From Lanius collurio (taxonomy: Eukaryota > Chordata > Aves > Passeriformes > Laniidae), in contig JACBWW010000017.1 of NCBI GenBank assembly GCA_020086605.1, forward strand, positions 16,598,443 through 16,662,442: DNA of 64,000 nucleotides. Direction: 5' to 3'. Shown one piece after another: positions 61,001 through 64,000 of this stretch; position 1 is the stretch's first letter, and each line of letters starts with the position of its first letter. Position numbers and translations under genes: made by a program. The notes under the pieces were generated by a model that ran no database searches, was not told the origin of the DNA, and worked only from the letters and a program-made list of their open reading frames with translations.

Positions 61001-63451
61001 ACGAGCACACTCAAGGGAGGCCAGCGCCCAGGTTCTCCCAGCTGATGCTTCGAGGTAGTAGCAGTGATGGTGGTAAGGGATCCAAGCTTGGAGTTCATCT
61101 GCTTCAGGACAGTCTCCAGGCATCTCAGCAGGGTCAGTAGGAGCTATCTCTAAAGAAGCCATATGGTATGAAATTGGTATTGCATTATGAGCCATCTATG
61201 ATTGTATGACGTGTGTAAACAGTGTGGGATCTCTCACCCAGCTTTATCTATCTGGACATCTACTCCTGACTACTCCCACATTCCCCCAACCCAGACAGCA
61301 GAGAGACCCAAGCAGTCAAAAGTGTGAAACATCTTATTTCTCAAATCACATTTCTTAGGACAAGGAATCAAATTGCATCCTGCAACATCTACCTCACTGC
61401 CTTGGAAGTACTGTGAGAAAAGCAAACTCTGAGGGGTGGTACAAATCTCATATTTGCATTATCACAACACAGAAAGCTGTTGTAGGCTAATGAATCATTA
61501 ATTCCACAGCCCCATGTTATCTGGCTGGCTGGTCTCTTCATGTTGTCACTTTTTAGAAAAAGAAAAGCCATCAGTGGAGCATGCCTCTGCAAAGTTAGAC
61601 TCCATTTCTGATCATGGGTGCAGCTCCAATTCACTTTGGTGGATCTGTGGTTCTTGCACTGCATAAGCAGACCAAATGTATGCAGCCTTAAAACACACAG
61701 GAGGGAAAACAGCACGATTCTAAAAAATCTAGATGCAAAAATGCCTCTGCATATTTCTGCAGAGAGTTAAAGTATCATTTACATTTCCAAAGCTCTTACA
61801 ATTGTAGCTCTAGCAATAGCAGATGGAAGTGAAACTCTTGCCAGACACTTGTGTGTGAGCTTCCTCAGCTGAAGTTCATACAGTCAGTGCACCATCCCAG
61901 AACCTACTTATATTACACACAAATTCATGTGATTTATGGTCATGTCTTGTAAAGAGTAAGATATACCTTGAAGATAGAGCTTCATCATATGGAAACAGCT
62001 TTACCATGAAAGCAGTGCAGCCATATGGATTTGCACAAGAGCCTTTCCTGTGCCTAAATTCATACATCATCCAATAGCAAACATCCACATTCTGCAGGGA
62101 GGTAGGTGCTACCCTCAAGCATAGTCCTCTGCAGGGGTAGCCCAAGCTAAAGTAAAGTCTCTGGGATTAGGCAGACTAATAAAATTAAGAATGTATCTTT
62201 AAAATTGTTACATGCCTTTATCAGATGCTTACCATCTGATATCATGCAAACTGAAAAGTAGCTTTCGTTGCAGGATGCTGTTTTCCAAGTACCATCAAGA
62301 GAGAGGTAAACACAAGCATTGTTCTCCTTAGGTTCCCCTGCTGCCCATTTTGTGTATCTGGTTTTCCAGTTATTGGCCCATTTGTAGTAGCCACCAGTCT
62401 GAAAACAAAGAAATTCTGGTAATAGATTTTTAATTATTTTACATAAAAAGTTCTGTCACATAAATATAGAGTAAATATAATCATATGCCTATTTGATTTT
62501 TTCAGAAAAAAAGCCATTTTTTAAAGCCTGTTCTAAGCAATGTCACTGGGCAATTTGAGTTACACTAGAACAACACATGAACAGTATTCAACACTACATT
62601 GCTTTTGGGAGGGTTTTTCTGAAGTAACAAATTTCTACAGCATGGCAAAGAGAAAGTCAGATGAGACCATCTTAAGTCATTTATTAAATCCAATATCAAG
62701 AGAAGCAATTACTCAGAATTTTTCCCCTCTGCTCTGCTTTATTTAAATTAAAGTTGGGAGCTATTTGTGCATAAAGATTACTCAACATTAAGCATTAAAC
62801 AGCTTAAATCTTAAAATATCTCCCTAATACTCATAGTAATTCCTATTAATATAATAATAGCTCTAAGTATCCTCCTGTATAGCAGGGCATTTTACTTTCA
62901 GGATGGCCAACAATCACTTCATGACAGCTGTACTTTCTGGCTTGTGACTCTCAGCCTGCAGCTTGACTTCTTTTACTGTTTCTAGTACTTTCTAGTTTCA
63001 TCTTTTGCTTCTTGCCCAACGTTCTCTGTGATTCTTCACTCTGTTTTGTGGATGAAACTCCTTGACTAATTCTACCAGGACCCCTAGATTTTTTGTGTGT
63101 TTAACAGTGAAGCCATGCAGAAAAGAGTTGTTCTGCTGTTATAAACTGCTCATCCAGGGGACTATTGGAGCAGGAGAGCTCCCTGAGCACCTGCACCTCC
63201 CATCTATCCAGCACTTACCATATTGCCATTAAGACCAATCCATATGGGTTTTCCATATGTCAGCATCTGGATCCACAAGAATGAATGGATGTAGGCATCT
63301 GCAATGCTGGCAAGTTCTGCAGATTTCTCATGACAATTTTTTCTGGCCTCTTCCCATTGCATTTCAGACGAAATGATTGAATAGCTGCTGCCACCATAAT
63401 GAGTAAAGCCAGAGGCTGGATTTGTGGATGGTGCTTCAGGCTGTAAGGGAA
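57861..63451 (-). CDS. MRC1L: Gene C: macrophage mannose receptor 1-like, 3' part (last 7 exons)
   Basis: Seven exons (63451-63219, 62398-62233, 61149-60997, 60562-60446, 60270-60109, 58694-58662, 58030-57861) encode the last ~344 residues: CTLD7, CTLD8, an 11-residue linker, one membrane span and a tail of about 24 residues. The exon pattern and phases match gene B exon for exon. CTLD7 has EPK in place of EPN and CTLD8 has no EPN, so these domains probably do not bind sugar. The tail ends ETLLE, is about half the length of gene B's and lacks FxNxxY and YxxPhi motifs. Upstream exons lie beyond base 64000. The call as a paralogue is secure; its full domain content is unknown. Confidence 0.92.
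58662..58694 (-). CDS. MRC1L: Gene C exon: juxtamembrane linker
   Basis: 33 nt, phases 1/1. Encodes VERNGSPTKQK. Acceptor TTCACTGAAG and donor GTAAGAG. Predicted from phase and from the equivalent small exon in gene B; no homology at residue level. Confidence 0.6.
60109..60270 (-). CDS. MRC1L: Gene C exon: CTLD8, last part
   Basis: 162 nt, phases 1/1. Encodes VLDFVNWEEKEFSVEHRCVE, YWDKSDC and GFICKKRK. No EPN-like motif. Confidence 0.92.
60446..60562 (-). CDS. MRC1L: Gene C exon: CTLD8, middle
   Basis: 117 nt, phases 1/1. Encodes ATLVSVESMDESHFLTHK and GFWIGLYQNVE. Confidence 0.92.
60997..61149 (-). CDS. MRC1L: Gene C exon: CTLD8, first part
   Basis: 153 nt, phases 1/1. Encodes CPEADELQAWIPYHHHCYYL and WALASLECARL. 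Confidence 0.92.
62233..62398 (-). CDS. MRC1L: Gene C exon: CTLD7, last part
   Basis: 166 nt, phases 0/1, identical in length to gene B exon 24. Encodes GYYKWANNWKTRYTKWAAG, EPKENNACVYLSLDGTWKT and CNESYFSVC. EPK, as in mammalian CTLD7, replaces EPN. Confidence 0.93.
63219..63451 (-). CDS. MRC1L: Gene C exon: CTLD7, first part
   Basis: 233 nt, phases 1/0. Encodes FTHYGGSSYSIISSEMQWEE, CHEKSAELASIADAYIHSFL and PIWIGLNGNM. Matches gene B exon 23. A second AG 9 nt in (after CTTACAG) is a possible alternative acceptor. Confidence 0.92.
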
Positions 63452-63571
63452 CTATGGAGGAAAAACCGAATGCATGAATTTACAACATATTGCCCTTCTC
63501 TAGTATGGAAGCTATAAAAATTTGGTCAAAAAGGTCCTAGTCAATAAGTCAAAATCTTTTTCTAAGCTCAT

Positions 63572-63660
63572 GAACAAAACATAAAAACAACAAAAACCAA
63601 AACCAAACCAAAAAAACCAAACCTCCAAAAACACCAACCCCAAAAAAAGCACCAAAAATA
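63572..63660. repeat. A/C-rich low-complexity tract
   Basis: AACCAAACC-like imperfect repeats, third of this kind in the window, in the gene C intron upstream of CTLD7. Confidence 0.8.
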
Positions 63661-64000
63661 ACTTTCAAGATATGGAGCAAGTATGTTAATATAGTAAGCT
63701 GAGTGAAATCCTGGATGTCCTGAAATAGAGTATACTTGCTATAGAAATGACTGGTCCAGACTAAGACGTCTAAATTGGATATTTCAGATTCTGTGCTACA
63801 AATAATTTAATGAAATCTGAGTATGCATTTATTTCAGATAAATGTGGTGGGTAGGACTTAGGACAAGTCATTTAAGGCATTAACTGTTGTAATCTGTAGT
63901 CTCAGCCTGAGACTTTGATACCTGATATTAATTGATCACCACTTGCTGTTGACTCCAAGTTGTTGGCCTGTTTGTAAGGGCTGCCAGAATGCTGCCTACA

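Noticed and set aside
61389..61715. 108-codon minus-strand frame with WSCTHDQKW, slightly like a ricin-type QxW motif
   Set aside because: Lies in the gene C intron between CTLD7 and CTLD8, where no domain belongs, lacks suitable flanking splice sites in phase, and the rest does not resemble CysR.
61876..62145. 89-codon minus-strand frame next to the CTLD7 exon of gene C
   Set aside because: Intronic, no family motif, and the flanking exons already join in phase without it.
1..64000. Search for tRNA, rRNA, CRISPR or operon-like features
   Set aside because: None seen; the window is eukaryotic intron/exon sequence.

Overview
The window is vertebrate, almost certainly avian, nuclear DNA. Coding exons are short with GT/AG splice sites, introns are AT-rich, and there are three fragments of the bird-type CR1 retrotransposon and two endogenous-retrovirus LTR insertions. 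A songbird is my guess from the LTR style, but the species cannot be read from the sequence.

Every gene I can support is on the minus strand and belongs to one family, the macrophage mannose receptor (MRC1-like): signal peptide, ricin-type cysteine-rich domain (CysR), fibronectin type II (FNII), eight C-type lectin-like domains (CTLDs), one membrane span and a cytoplasmic tail. Three paralogues lie head to tail. Gene C (63451-57861) shows only its last seven exons: CTLD7, CTLD8, linker, membrane span and a very short tail. Gene B (54866-21051) is complete. I could place 29 exons whose lengths sum to 3942 nt, exactly 1313 codons plus a stop, with every splice phase compatible. It has no normal CysR exon. 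Gene A (18573 to past base 1) shows its first 15 exons: signal peptide, intact CysR, FNII, CTLD1-3 and CTLD4. The rest lies outside the window.

The paralogues have diverged in the parts that decide function. Gene B CTLD4 keeps the full EPN + WND sugar/calcium signature, whereas gene A CTLD4 has lost both. Gene B also carries EPN in CTLD5 and CTLD7. The tails of B and C are unrelated, and neither shows the FxNxxY endocytosis motif of mammalian MRC1. The start regions of A and B share a block of about 63 bp, roughly 105-175 bp upstream of each ATG. It holds a GGAA core and a TCACATG E-box, which fits the PU.1 and USF/MITF-type control known for mannose receptor promoters.

The spacers between genes are about 2.5 kb (B to A) and 3.0 kb (C to B). 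Inside introns are an ERV 3' end with its LTR (gene A), a solo LTR with a 5-bp target duplication (gene B), three CR1 fragments (gene A), a 30-unit 10-bp G-rich minisatellite (gene B), an octamer microsatellite (gene B) and three A/C-rich low-complexity tracts. Exon coordinates were read by eye from splice signals and homology, and no alignment was run.
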